Shown here piece by piece: positions 8,825 to 17,625 of a DNA stretch of 64,000 bases; the stretch's first letter is position 1; each line of letters opens with the position of its first letter. Position numbers and translations under genes: made by a program. Source of the stretch: Rhodocyclaceae bacterium (lineage in GTDB: Bacteria; Pseudomonadota; Gammaproteobacteria; Burkholderiales; Usitatibacteraceae); assembly GCA_020247395.1 (NCBI GenBank), contig JADCJC010000028.1, forward strand, positions 1 through 64,000, read 5' to 3'. The notes under the pieces are model-generated. The model did not search any database. It worked only from the letters and a program-made list of their open reading frames with translations, and was not told where the DNA came from.

Positions 8825-9097
8825 TCAGCGCCGAGTCGGGTTGTGCGATGTGATCCGCTGGTTTGTTGGCAGCGTTTGCTCGACCACCGCATCCCAATGC
8901 GCGGCCAGCCTGCGGCATAGGCGTCGAAAGTCCATGTCGAACGCTTGCGCTGCGGCGAGCCACTCGAGATTTTCAACAATTCGATACAAGTAGATTGAGC
9001 AGCCCGATTGCATACTGCAACTCATCATACAGAGGGTTGCACCCAACACCGCTTGCGGATCGGTGCACGCGGTGCTTTGCACGTCTAGATATTCCAT
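8825..9097 (-). CDS. Small protein behind a Fur box
   Basis: A 90-residue soluble protein (MEYLDVQSTACTDPQAVLGA...). It has several cysteines in the first half (CMMSCSMQSGC) and a helical, Arg-rich second half (RRLCRRLAAHWDAVVEQ). I do not recognise a named family. Evidence that it is real: GGAAGG Shine-Dalgarno a few bases before the ATG, no competing gene, and a perfect Fur-box palindrome 44 bp upstream, predicting induction under iron limitation. The clustered cysteines could bind iron or a Fe-S cluster, but that is speculation. Confidence 0.68.
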   Translation of the reverse strand: MEYLDVQSTACTDPQAVLGATLCMMSCSMQSGCSIYLYRIVENLEWLAAAQAFDMDFRRLCRRLAAHWDAVVEQTLPTNQRITSHNPTRR

Positions 9098-9140
9098 TTG
9101 ACCTTCCCATTCGTAAACTGGCGGAACTAACTCCGCACCA

Positions 9141-9161
9141 AAATGAGAATAATTCTCATTT
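9141..9161. promoter_or_regulatory. Fur box
   Basis: A perfect 21-bp palindrome: AAATGAGAAT, central A, then the exact inverse complement. The core AATGAGAATAATTCTCATT matches the classical Fur consensus (GATAATGATAATCATTATC-like) closely. It is 44 bp upstream of the minus-strand start at 9097 and likely overlaps its promoter. Confidence 0.85.
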
Positions 9162-9198
9162 GCAAATACGTCAAGAGGAAAGCAACTCTTTGTTCAAC

Positions 9199-9235
9199 GC
9201 GCCTCTTCAGGCCTTTTGTGCTGAAAACACCCGCC
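9199..9235. repeat. Dispersed hairpin repeat, copy 2 (REP-like)
   Basis: Inverted repeat GCGCCTCTTCAGGCC ... GCTGAAAACACCCGC, the same family as copies at 3036, 50279 and 58007. It is downstream of the TPR gene (which ends at 9266 on the minus strand) and may terminate it. Confidence 0.6.
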
Positions 9236-9265
9236 TTACCTAGACTTTGTGTTTCGAGCCGACGG

Positions 9266-9742
9266 CTACTTCTTGGTCGGCTGATATGCGGCTAGAGCCT
9301 TGGCGAGGTCTTCGTATTCCTCACATTTCTTGCCGCAAATTTTTTCCAGCCTAGCGAGATGCTCTTTCGCTTTTTCAGGCTGGTTCACTTTCAGGTACGC
9401 CACGCCGATGTACTCATGCGCTCCGCGGTGGTTCGGTGAAAGTTTGAGCGCGATGTTGTAGTGCTTGAATGACTCATCCATTTTGTTGGTCCAGCGGTAA
9501 GCGTATCCAAGATAGTTATGTGCGTCGGCGTTATCCGCATTTTCCGCCACGACTTTCCGGAATGCTTCTATCGCATCATTCCACTTCTTGGCGTCAATGG
9601 CTTTTTTGCCCTTCTCAAAATTCTTATCCTCGGCGTTAGTGGCCGGTGTTGTGTCGAAACCAGCCGCGAGTGCTTGCGAGACCAGTCCCGCGCTAAGGCA
9701 GGCAACCACTGCCGCCAACTGTAGAATTACTCGTGTTTGCAT
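9266..9742 (-). CDS. Periplasmic tetratricopeptide repeat protein
   Basis: A 158-residue protein with an N-terminal Sec signal (MQTRVILQLAAVVACLSAGL, cleavage near SQALAAG). About three TPR units follow: FEKGKKAIDAKKWNDAIEAF, then ADAHNYLGYAYRWTNKMDES, then RGAHEYIGVAYLKVNQPEKA. The end contains a C-GKKC pair (EKICGKKCEEY). TPRs mediate protein-protein contacts; the partner is unknown. A stand-alone gene ending just before hairpin repeat copy 2. Confidence 0.85.
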   Translation of the reverse strand: MQTRVILQLAAVVACLSAGLVSQALAAGFDTTPATNAEDKNFEKGKKAIDAKKWNDAIEAFRKVVAENADNADAHNYLGYAYRWTNKMDESFKHYNIALKLSPNHRGAHEYIGVAYLKVNQPEKAKEHLARLEKICGKKCEEYEDLAKALAAYQPTKK

Positions 9743-9879
9743 GTTTAATCCTCCACTTTGGTACTTTGCGAAGTTGCTCCTCAGATGCTACGCTTAAACG
9801 CATATTGTCGGCAATCCATGGGGGCCGCTCCGGCGCGCTCGAAACCCTAGAAATATCAGTCCAACAATAAAGAGGATTC

Positions 9880-10863
9880 ATGAAAGCGGTACTCTGTAAA
9901 TCGTGGGGACTACCCGACTCTCTTGTCATCGAAGACATCGCGGATTTGGAGCCGGGCGAAGGTGAGGTGGTCGTCGCGGTAAAGGCATGTGGCGTGAATT
10001 TCCCAGACACCCTCATCGTGCAGGGAAAATACCAATTCAAACCCGACTTTCCCTTCTCGCCAGGTGGCGAAGTCGCTGGAGTAGTCACATCCATAGGACA
10101 AGGTGTGAACAACGTGCGCGTTGGCGACCCAGTCATCGCGTTTATCGGTTGGGGCGGATTCGCCGAGCAAGTTCGCTGTGTTGCGAAACAAGTGATGCCG
10201 ATTCCTGCGGGGACGCCGTTTCCGCTAGCAGCGTCGTTTGTCCTGGCCTATGGCACTTCGCACCACGCGTTGAAAGATCGCGCGCAATTACAGCCCGGCG
10301 AAACCTTGCTGGTGTTGGGAGCGGCTGGTGGCGTGGGTTTGGCGGCTTGTGAAATTGGCAAAGCCATGGGCGCGCGCGTTATCGCGGCAGCGTCAAGCGA
10401 CGACAAGCTGGCCGTTTGCAAACAGCATGGTGCCGATGAGGTCATTAACTATGCGACGGAAGACTTGCGTGATCGAGTCAATGCGCTCACAAACAAGCGT
10501 GGTGTAGACGTGGTCTACGATCCAGTCGGAGGCACATACTCGGAAGCCGCAATCCGCAGCCTCGCATGGAAAGGCCGCCACCTGGTGGTGGGCTTCGCCG
10601 CCGGCGATATTGCAAAAATCCCCCTCAACCTCGCGCTGCTGAAGGGCGCGTCAATTGTCGGCGTCTTCTGGGGATCGTTTGTAAAGAACGAACCCGCCGC
10701 GTTCGCCCAAAACATGCAGGAACTCTTTGCGCTGCTGATGGCCGACAAACTCAAGCCGCTCATCTCAGCCACGTATCCGCTTGAACAAGCCGCCACGGCA
10801 CTCAACGACATGATGCAGCGCAAAGTGGTCGGGAAAATCGTACTGGTCACTTCATCGCCTTAA
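9880..10863 (+). CDS. NADPH:quinone oxidoreductase family protein (zinc-free MDR)
   Basis: A 327-residue medium-chain dehydrogenase/reductase of the quinone reductase branch. It has the GroES-like N-terminal domain (VKACGVNFPDTLIVQGKY), the Rossmann nucleotide motif LGAAGGVGLAA, and no structural-zinc cysteine cluster. It should reduce quinones or enones with NADPH in the cytoplasm; specific substrate unknown. A good GAGG Shine-Dalgarno precedes the ATG. The 3' end overlaps the convergent cyclophilin gene by 17 bases. Confidence 0.9.
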   Translation: MKAVLCKSWGLPDSLVIEDIADLEPGEGEVVVAVKACGVNFPDTLIVQGKYQFKPDFPFSPGGEVAGVVTSIGQGVNNVRVGDPVIAFIGWGGFAEQVRCVAKQVMPIPAGTPFPLAASFVLAYGTSHHALKDRAQLQPGETLLVLGAAGGVGLAACEIGKAMGARVIAAASSDDKLAVCKQHGADEVINYATEDLRDRVNALTNKRGVDVVYDPVGGTYSEAAIRSLAWKGRHLVVGFAAGDIAKIPLNLALLKGASIVGVFWGSFVKNEPAAFAQNMQELFALLMADKLKPLISATYPLEQAATALNDMMQRKVVGKIVLVTSSP

Positions 10864-11821
10864 CTGGCGGAACACGAACCGCAATGGGTACGTTACATAA
10901 TTCCACGTATCCAGCCGGCACCTTGAACCAATCACCGCCGCGATTGCGCAGTGCTTCAACGGCGTGCTGGAAAGTCGGCGAATCGGTACGAATCACTTCG
11001 AGATCGGTACGCTCAGGAGGCGCAACATCGGCCGCCACGCGAATCGACTTAATCGGTGTGAACTGGCTCGGTTTATCGTAGAAGCCAAGCGGCCCGGTTC
11101 CACGTGGCAGGGACGACAGTAGCGGCATTCCCTGCAGAACCCGGCCGACCAAGGTGACGTTCTTATCTAGATGCCGCGGCGCGTGGCCGGTCACGACATA
11201 CAGCTCTTCGCCCGCTGCGGAATCGACGGCGTTACCCCGCCCGACACCGACCGCGCCGTAACAATGTGCAAGCCACACTTCAGATGCCTTGGGGTCGCGA
11301 CCGGCGTGAAAACCGCTGGCGAAACCGACCTGCGGCGCATATCCATCAATGTCGGGAAGACGGTCGAATGCAAACCCGCTAAATTCAACGCCTGAAAGTT
11401 TGCGCACGAATTCCGGTTGCAGATTGGACTTTGCGGCTATCTTCGCGCGTGGCTGTTGTCCATCCGGTGTACCCCACTGCACCACATAGTTATCTTGTGA
11501 TCGCTTGATCGGCAAACCATCGAAGTACTGTTCCCGAATCAGTGCCCGAATATTGGCCACATGATTCGGTGCGATGTTGGCGGCGAGCTCGATTACCACG
11601 CGCCCTGAGGCCATCTCCAAGTAGATGAGATTTTTGGGGTCCGGCGTGCGCCAAGCCGCCGCTGGAGCCGCCGCGACAATTTCCGAATAACTCTGGAAAG
11701 GCTTGGCTGACGTCGCAGAAGATGCCGCCGGAGGTGGCATCTGCGCCGTTGCACTGGCAAACCCTGACGCGGCCAAAAGCAGACCGGCGGACAAGGCATA
11801 ACCTACTGGGAAAGCGATCAT
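10847..11821 (-). CDS. Periplasmic cyclophilin-type peptidyl-prolyl isomerase
   Basis: A 324-residue protein with a Sec signal (MIAFPVGYALSAGLLLAASG, cleavage near ASATA) and a cyclophilin domain: RVVIELAANIAPNHVANIRALI, FDGLPIKRSQDNYVVQWGTP, LYVVTGHAPRHLDKNVTLVG and GRVLQGMPLL. The order matches bacterial PpiA-like enzymes, but the usual catalytic Phe-His pattern (FH.VI..F..QGG) is altered to LPIKRSQDNYVVQWG, so isomerase activity is uncertain. The about 110-residue C-terminal extension has no recognised domain. Its 3' end overlaps the preceding plus-strand gene. Confidence 0.85.
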   Translation of the reverse strand: MIAFPVGYALSAGLLLAASGFASATAQMPPPAASSATSAKPFQSYSEIVAAAPAAAWRTPDPKNLIYLEMASGRVVIELAANIAPNHVANIRALIREQYFDGLPIKRSQDNYVVQWGTPDGQQPRAKIAAKSNLQPEFVRKLSGVEFSGFAFDRLPDIDGYAPQVGFASGFHAGRDPKASEVWLAHCYGAVGVGRGNAVDSAAGEELYVVTGHAPRHLDKNVTLVGRVLQGMPLLSSLPRGTGPLGFYDKPSQFTPIKSIRVAADVAPPERTDLEVIRTDSPTFQHAVEALRNRGGDWFKVPAGYVELCNVPIAVRVPPVKAMK

Positions 11822-12119
11822 GTTTCTTTCATCTTTCCAAAAAAATGTTTTGTTTCAGGCACGTACCGAGATTTTGCAACCGCCAGTTTCAGGCATCAGT
11901 CGCCCCGCCATTGTTATCGCCGCATCAAGCACGACATCAAACGTTGTATTTGCGCTGCATAAATATGACATTGTGTGCGAAAAACAGACAATTTATTCCA
12001 GTCGCCCTCTAAAATTGCGGCAGTCGCCTCGACCAATAGTACGTGGTAGTCCCGTCCCGCATGTTGCGCATCAAGGCAACAAAACCTATTCAAACGCCCC
12101 ATTTCATCAAGGAGCCAAT

Positions 12120-14405
12120 ATGTCGTCCCCGAAGCGTGCCATTCAGAGCACACCACGCGTTTCCCAGCTGAGTTTCAGCGTTGCCGCAGCCCTATCGACC
12201 GCCACCATACTCTCGTTCAATATTGCTCACGCACAAAATGCGAAACCAGCGGAGAAAGCCAAGGCCGGTGAGTTAGAAACAATCACCGTGACCGCCGAGC
12301 GCCGCGCGGAAAACATCCAGGAAGTACCATCATCGATAAGCGCGTTGAAAGGGGACACACTCGACGCCATCAACTCGGGTGGCCAAGATATTCGTATGCT
12401 GGCGGCACGTGTACCCAGCCTGAACATTGAGTCGTCATTTGGTCGCGCTTTCCCGCGTTTCTATATCCGCGGCCTGGGCAATGGCGACTTTGATTTGAAT
12501 GCATCACAGCCAGTCTCGTTGGTGTACGACGATGTTGTTCAAGAAAATCCGATTCTTAAAGGTTTTCCGATTTTTGACTTAGAACAGATCGAAGTCTTGC
12601 GTGGCCCGCAAGGCACACTGTTCGGTCGCAACTCACCGGCTGGCGTGATCAAGTTCGAATCCGCCAAACCGCGCTTTGCCAACGAAGCCTATGTGAACAT
12701 TAGCCATGGCAAATACAACACCTCCAACCTGGAGGGTGCTCTGAACCTGCCGCTGAACAAAGAAGTGGCGATCCGCCTCTCAACCCAGTTGCAGGGTCGT
12801 GACGGCTGGGTGATTAACCAGCGCCCAGGCCCAACCGGCCGTCTTGAAGGCTATCGCGACAATGCGTTCCGCCTGCAAGCGCTCTACAAGCCGAGTGATT
12901 CATTCAGCGCGCTGTTCAATTTCCACAACCGCGACTTGAGTGGTTCGGCACGTGTATTTCGCGCCAACATCATCAAGCCGGGCACCAACGACTTTGTCGC
13001 CAACTTCGATCCTAGCAAAGTGTTCTACGATGGTCGCAACCAGCAGGACGTGACAAACAACGGCGGCAGCATGCGCTTGAAGTGGGAATTCGCCAACACT
13101 ACGCTGCACTCCATTACCGGCTTGGAAAAGGTCACCTCTTTCTCTCGCGGTGACATCGACGGCGGCTTCAGCGCCGTCTTCATGCCCGGCGGCAGCACAC
13201 CCGGCGTTATCCCGTTCTCGGCAGAGTCAGCCGACGGTCTGCCGAACCACCGTCAGCTTACCCAAGAGTTCCGCCTTGAATCGAAAGGCAAGGGTCTTAA
13301 GTGGTTGATCGGCGCTTATTACTTCGACGAAGAGATCGATATCGACAGCATCAACTACGACTCACTGGCCCCCGGTAACCCACGCAACGGTTTTGCCAAA
13401 CAAAATCAGAAGAACAAAGCGTACGCAGTGTTTGGCTCTGTCAACACGGACCTGACCAGCACATTCAACTTGCGCGCCGGTATGCGTTACACCAACGACA
13501 AGAAAGACTTCTACGCAGACCGGCTGATCGCCCCGCCTTTCTCGCCGACCTTTATCGGGCGTAGAACCACCAACACATCCGCCTCCAACGTGAGTGGCGA
13601 TATTGCCGGCACGTTAAAGCTTTCGCCTGAGACCAACATCTATGCGCGCGTGGCGACCGGTTTCCGCGCACCGTCGATTCAGGGTCGTCTGTTGTTTGGT
13701 GACCAGCTCTCGGTTGCCAACTCAGAAAAAGTCACGTCGCTCGAGGCGGGTATCAAGACCGATCTGTTTAACAAACGCGCTCGTCTCGCCGCGAACGTGT
13801 TCTCGTATGAAGTCAAAGACCAGCAAATCACCGCAGTCGGTGGTGCCACCAACTTCAACCGTTTGCTCAACGCAGCCAAGACCAGCGGCAGCGGTGCTGA
13901 ACTTGATCTTCAAGCCTATCTGACCGATACCCTACTGTTGACCGTCAGCGGCAGCTTGAACGACACCAAGATCAAGGACGGCAGCCTCGCCATTCAAGCT
14001 TGTGGTGCACCCTGTACAGTGCTGGATCCTGCCGCCGTTGGCCGTCCCGGCACCTTCTCGATCAACGGTAACCCACTGCCACAGGCACCTAAGTACGTTG
14101 CCAACGTGACGCTGCGGTATTCGATCCCGGTGGCTGGCGGTGAGTACTTTGTCTATACCGACGTGGCCTATCGAAGCAAGATCAATTTCTTCTTGTACGA
14201 GTCGCGTGAATACACGGGCAAAGCGCTTACCGAAACGGGTCTCCGCTTCGGTTACAAGTGGGCTGATGGCAAGTACGAGGCGGCGATTTATGGTCGCAAT
14301 ATCACCAACCAGATCCGTATGGTGGGCGGGATCGATTTCAATAATCTGACTGGCTTCATCAATGAGCCTCGTTTCTGGGGTGCGCAGTTCAAGGCAAACT
14401 TCTAA
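12120..14405 (+). CDS. TonB-dependent outer-membrane receptor
   Basis: A 761-residue outer-membrane transporter driven by TonB. Signal peptide ends near NIAHAQ; a TonB box-like ITVTAER precedes the plug domain (PSSISALKGDTLD..., YIRGLGNGDFD, IEVLRGPQGTLFGRNSPAGV), then a long beta-barrel ending in an aromatic residue (FKANF). The plug resembles the FecA/FyuA and sucrose/vitamin-type receptors, but no Fur box is seen upstream, so iron is not assumed. Start at 12120 follows AAGGAGCC at ideal spacing; upstream in-frame ATGs lack this. The 298 bases between 11822 and 12119 hold its leader and promoter but no gene. Confidence 0.93.
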   Translation: MSSPKRAIQSTPRVSQLSFSVAAALSTATILSFNIAHAQNAKPAEKAKAGELETITVTAERRAENIQEVPSSISALKGDTLDAINSGGQDIRMLAARVPSLNIESSFGRAFPRFYIRGLGNGDFDLNASQPVSLVYDDVVQENPILKGFPIFDLEQIEVLRGPQGTLFGRNSPAGVIKFESAKPRFANEAYVNISHGKYNTSNLEGALNLPLNKEVAIRLSTQLQGRDGWVINQRPGPTGRLEGYRDNAFRLQALYKPSDSFSALFNFHNRDLSGSARVFRANIIKPGTNDFVANFDPSKVFYDGRNQQDVTNNGGSMRLKWEFANTTLHSITGLEKVTSFSRGDIDGGFSAVFMPGGSTPGVIPFSAESADGLPNHRQLTQEFRLESKGKGLKWLIGAYYFDEEIDIDSINYDSLAPGNPRNGFAKQNQKNKAYAVFGSVNTDLTSTFNLRAGMRYTNDKKDFYADRLIAPPFSPTFIGRRTTNTSASNVSGDIAGTLKLSPETNIYARVATGFRAPSIQGRLLFGDQLSVANSEKVTSLEAGIKTDLFNKRARLAANVFSYEVKDQQITAVGGATNFNRLLNAAKTSGSGAELDLQAYLTDTLLLTVSGSLNDTKIKDGSLAIQACGAPCTVLDPAAVGRPGTFSINGNPLPQAPKYVANVTLRYSIPVAGGEYFVYTDVAYRSKINFFLYESREYTGKALTETGLRFGYKWADGKYEAAIYGRNITNQIRMVGGIDFNNLTGFINEPRFWGAQFKANF

Positions 14406-14427
14406 ATTCAAAGAGACGCGCATTACG

Positions 14428-14456
14428 AAAACCCCGTGCTTGCCGCGGGGTTTTTT
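14428..14456 (+). terminator. Rho-independent terminator of the TonB receptor gene
   Basis: Stem AACCCCG / CGGGGTT with a 9-nt loop followed by a run of six T, 23 bases after the receptor stop codon. Confidence 0.9.
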
Positions 14457-14533
14457 CTGATCCGCTGTGCTCACTTCTACTTGGTCATAAAGACGCCTTT
14501 GACCGATGAACGTCCTATACAAAGTTATCCAAT

Positions 14534-15235
14534 ATGATCACTGTGCATCACCTCGAACACTCCCGCTCACAGCGTATTCTGTGGCTACTCGAAGAACTTG
14601 GACTTCCCTACGAGCTGAAGATCTATAAACGCGACGCCAAAACCCGTCTTGCGCCCGCAGAACTCAAGAAAATTCATCCCCTTGGCAAATCACCCGTCAT
14701 CGTCGACAAGGGCGAAGTGGTCGCAGAGTCCGGCGCAATCATTGAGTATCTGGTGGAAACCTATGGCACCAAGGCGAAGGGCGAACTAGCGAAGCTACAG
14801 CCGGGCGTCGGTAGTGCAGAACACCGCCAGTGCCGCTTCTGGATGCACTATGCAGAAGGTTCCCTCATGAATTGGCTGGTCATGAAGCTGGTATTTGCGA
14901 CGATTCCAACCCAGCCCATGCCGTTCTTTGCGCGACCGATTGCGCGTGGCATCTCAGATGCTGTGATCAACAAGCTGATTGACCCTAACCTCAATACCGC
15001 CCTTGCCTTCATGGAAGCACATCTTGCCACACACGAATGGTTCTCGGGAGCCGACCTATCAATGGCGGATTTCCAGATGAGTTTTGCAGTGGACGCGGCG
15101 CTGTCACGAGTTGCCAAGGGCAAGCACTACCCCAAGCTGCGTCACTTCAAACAGCGGATGGAGGCGCGACCCGCCTACCAACGGGCCTTGCAAAAAGGCG
15201 GCCCCACACTCGCCGACTTTCAGATCAAAAAGTAG
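14534..15235 (+). CDS. Glutathione S-transferase family protein
   Basis: A 233-residue cytoplasmic GST. The thioredoxin-like N-terminal domain starts MITVHHLEHSRSQRILWLLE (Ser/Arg at the usual catalytic position), with HPLGKSPVI containing the cis-Pro and ESGAIIEYLVE the glutathione-binding motif. A helical C-terminal domain follows, with WFSGADLSMADFQMSF, the GST N-capping box. Close to GST families of unknown substrate. Its 3' end overlaps the convergent panC by 11 bases. Confidence 0.92.
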   Translation: MITVHHLEHSRSQRILWLLEELGLPYELKIYKRDAKTRLAPAELKKIHPLGKSPVIVDKGEVVAESGAIIEYLVETYGTKAKGELAKLQPGVGSAEHRQCRFWMHYAEGSLMNWLVMKLVFATIPTQPMPFFARPIARGISDAVINKLIDPNLNTALAFMEAHLATHEWFSGADLSMADFQMSFAVDAALSRVAKGKHYPKLRHFKQRMEARPAYQRALQKGGPTLADFQIKK

Positions 15236-16019
15236 GCTGACCGGGCAGGACAACATTGTCGATGAGGCGAATCTCCGCGCCTCCCGCAACTTGCGGGGTA
15301 TACACTGCGCCGAGCCGTCGGCCCCAGCGTTCTTCGATGTAGTCCACCCGAAATCCGAGTGCCTCGAGTTGTGACCGTACATCTTGGCAGGGTAGTGCGA
15401 GGTTGGCCAACGTCTGCGACCATTGGGCGGCAAGGGCGCGTTGCGCCGTGTTCAATCGGCGATTGCGGCTACTCATCGCAAGCCCATCCGGTTCGCGAAC
15501 CGTCGCGCACGCCACGATGCGTGTGGAATGCTGGAATGCGTGCAGCATCTCGCGAACCAACAACAATTGTTGAAAGTCCTTTTCACCAAAATAGGCGACC
15601 TCTGCGCCAACGACATTGAGTAACCTCAACACCACCGTGAGCATGCCGTCGAAGTGCCCCGGTCGGTACTCCCCTTCTAGCACCCGGCTTATCTCGGTTT
15701 CGCGGATCCGGTAGCGATACTGGTCGGGATATAACGTCTCGTAGTTGGGCGCGAACACAAACTGGCAGCCTGCTTGTTCCAATATGGCGCAGTCTTCGTC
15801 CAATGTTTGAGGATACGCCGCAAGATCATCCGGGTTGTTAAACTGAGTTGGGTTGACGTAGATGGTGGTGACAGCGTATTTGTTGTCGCCAAGCGCGCGT
15901 TCCACGAGCGCGATGTGACCCGCGTGTAGAGCCCCCATAGTCGGAATCACGCCGATTGATCCAGTCGCGGGCTTGATCATTCGCCATTCGGCGGGCGTGC
16001 GAAAAACAGTAATGGACAT
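15225..16019 (-). CDS. panC: Pantoate--beta-alanine ligase (pantothenate synthetase)
   Basis: A 264-residue enzyme joining pantoate and beta-alanine with ATP to make pantothenate. Visible motifs are PTMGALHAGHIALV (HIGH-like nucleotide-binding motif), YVNPTQFNNPDDL, GEKDFQQLLLVR and REPDGLAMSSRN, the KMSKS-like loop. Last gene of the coaC-coaB-coaA-panB-panC operon; its ATG is 2 bases after the panB stop, so coupling with panB is likely. Confidence 0.96.
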   Translation of the reverse strand: MSITVFRTPAEWRMIKPATGSIGVIPTMGALHAGHIALVERALGDNKYAVTTIYVNPTQFNNPDDLAAYPQTLDEDCAILEQAGCQFVFAPNYETLYPDQYRYRIRETEISRVLEGEYRPGHFDGMLTVVLRLLNVVGAEVAYFGEKDFQQLLLVREMLHAFQHSTRIVACATVREPDGLAMSSRNRRLNTAQRALAAQWSQTLANLALPCQDVRSQLEALGFRVDYIEERWGRRLGAVYTPQVAGGAEIRLIDNVVLPGQPTF

Positions 16020-16021
16020 AT

Positions 16022-16807
16022 TTACGTATAGCTCTCTGCCGCAGTTGGAAACGTGCCTGCTTTAACTGCTCGGTCAAACGCATGTAGACCGTCGAGCGAT
16101 GTTGTTGCGACATCCGCAAACACACGAACAAAGCGCGGAATCTTTGGGTTGAGGCCGAGCATGTCTTGCAACACCAGCACCTGGCCATCCACATCCACGC
16201 CGGCACCGATGCCAATGATCGGTACAGACACCGATTCTGCGACCAACTTACCGAGTGATGCCGGCACGCCCTCTGCCACCATGGCAAACACACCCGCCGC
16301 TTCAAGCGCCTTGGCGTCGGCCACGATTTGTTCTGCCGCCGCCGACTCGCGCCCCTGCACCTTGAAACCGCCGAACGTGTTCACAAACTGGGGCGTCAGT
16401 CCGACGTGGCCCATCACCGGAACACCTGCTGTCACCAAGCTGTGAATCGTCTCAAGATTGCCTTCCGCGCCTTCGATCTTGATCGCATTCGCTCCCGCAC
16501 GGAGCAGCCGTTGCGCAGCACTGACAGCCTTCGACAGCCCTTTGCGATGCTCCAGAAACGGCATGTCGGTCACCAAAAACTTGCCGCCTGCGCCGCGCGC
16601 AACCGCACTGGTATGCAAACACATCATCTCGATGTCGGCAAGCAAGGTGCTTGGGTGACCGTGCACCACCATGGCCACCGAGTCACCAACAAGCAGGAAG
16701 TCGATATCGGTCTTTGCCAACAACTGCGCGTATGGATAGTCGTAGCACGTGACACAGGAGATTTTCGCGTGCGTTTTTTTTCGCTTTACAAAGTCTGGGA
16801 TTTGCAT
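16022..16807 (-). CDS. panB: 3-methyl-2-oxobutanoate hydroxymethyltransferase
   Basis: A 261-residue enzyme making ketopantoate from alpha-ketoisovalerate and methylene-THF, the first committed step to pantothenate. Motifs: CVTCYDYPYAQLLAK, DFLLVGDSVAMVVHGH (Mg2+-binding Asp), HTSAVARGA, VMGHVGLTPQ and MVAEGVPASLGKLVAE (catalytic Glu). Length and motifs are canonical. Lies between coaA and panC, with 39-base and 2-base gaps. Confidence 0.97.
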   Translation of the reverse strand: MQIPDFVKRKKTHAKISCVTCYDYPYAQLLAKTDIDFLLVGDSVAMVVHGHPSTLLADIEMMCLHTSAVARGAGGKFLVTDMPFLEHRKGLSKAVSAAQRLLRAGANAIKIEGAEGNLETIHSLVTAGVPVMGHVGLTPQFVNTFGGFKVQGRESAAAEQIVADAKALEAAGVFAMVAEGVPASLGKLVAESVSVPIIGIGAGVDVDGQVLVLQDMLGLNPKIPRFVRVFADVATTSLDGLHAFDRAVKAGTFPTAAESYT

Positions 16808-16846
16808 GGAGTTCTCGATTTGGCGATGGAGCCTGGTAGTGCCGCA

Positions 16847-17599
16847 CTATGAGGCGACAGCATTGTCGCTCGACGACGGTGTACGCACAACACTTAGCGT
16901 GTGGCCCCGTGTTTTGTGCAAGACGTAGTCGGCGAGTTGTCGTGTTGGCGCAATATGTTGATAAAGGTTGGGGAGGTTGATGTCGTTCCAAAACGCCTTG
17001 AGCTGCGCATCCCATTCCGCGTCTGAGAGACTCAGATAACGCACAAAAAAAGATGTCGGGTCGTATTTTGCCGCTTCACGCAAGCGGGTACCGCGCTCGT
17101 AGTACCAGTCAAACAAGTCAGTCTCCACGGCATCAAGATAAATCGAGATGTCGAGTTTCCCCGCAGTAAACGCCGGCTGTAACGCATTAATTCCTTCGAC
17201 CACCAAAATATCAGAAGGTGCAATTTCGCGCCCCGCATCAAACGAGACATCGTAGGTTTGATGCGAGTAAGTTGGCACAACCACCTTGCCGCCATGCTTT
17301 CCGTCCCGCCAAACTGCGTCCAGAAACGCACTAAATGCGTGATGATCGTAACTTTCGGGAAAGCCTTTGCGCAACAAGAGCCCACGCTTTTGGAGGATTC
17401 TGTTCGGATGCAGAAATCCGTCGGTGGAGACCACTTCTACCCGTCGGCCCAAATCCCGCCAACCGTCGGCAAGTTTTCCAGCCAACGTGCTCTTGCCGGC
17501 CGCAACACTTCCCGCCAACCCAACAACCAGCGGCGTACCGCCATGTGTCGGCACGGCGGCAGCGATCGACTTGATAACATCGTGAAGTTGTTGGTCCAT
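16847..17599 (-). CDS. coaA: Type I pantothenate kinase, short form
   Basis: A 250-residue kinase that phosphorylates pantothenate, the entry step to CoA. Walker A GSVAAGKST (30-38), TDGFLHPN, KGFPESYD, YSHQTYDV and LVVEGINALQ follow the type I CoaA order closely; NDINLPNLYQHI and PTRQLADYVLHK match the C-terminus. It is about 60-70 residues shorter than the Escherichia coli enzyme at the N-terminus, where the frame starts almost at the P-loop strand. ATG 17599 is used; an in-frame GTG at 17623 is possible. CoA feedback residues cannot be judged by eye. Confidence 0.9.
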   Translation of the reverse strand: MDQQLHDVIKSIAAAVPTHGGTPLVVGLAGSVAAGKSTLAGKLADGWRDLGRRVEVVSTDGFLHPNRILQKRGLLLRKGFPESYDHHAFSAFLDAVWRDGKHGGKVVVPTYSHQTYDVSFDAGREIAPSDILVVEGINALQPAFTAGKLDISIYLDAVETDLFDWYYERGTRLREAAKYDPTSFFVRYLSLSDAEWDAQLKAFWNDINLPNLYQHIAPTRQLADYVLHKTRGHTLSVVRTPSSSDNAVAS

Positions 17600-17625
17600 C
17601 GTCGTCGGGAAACGCGTGTTGACCG

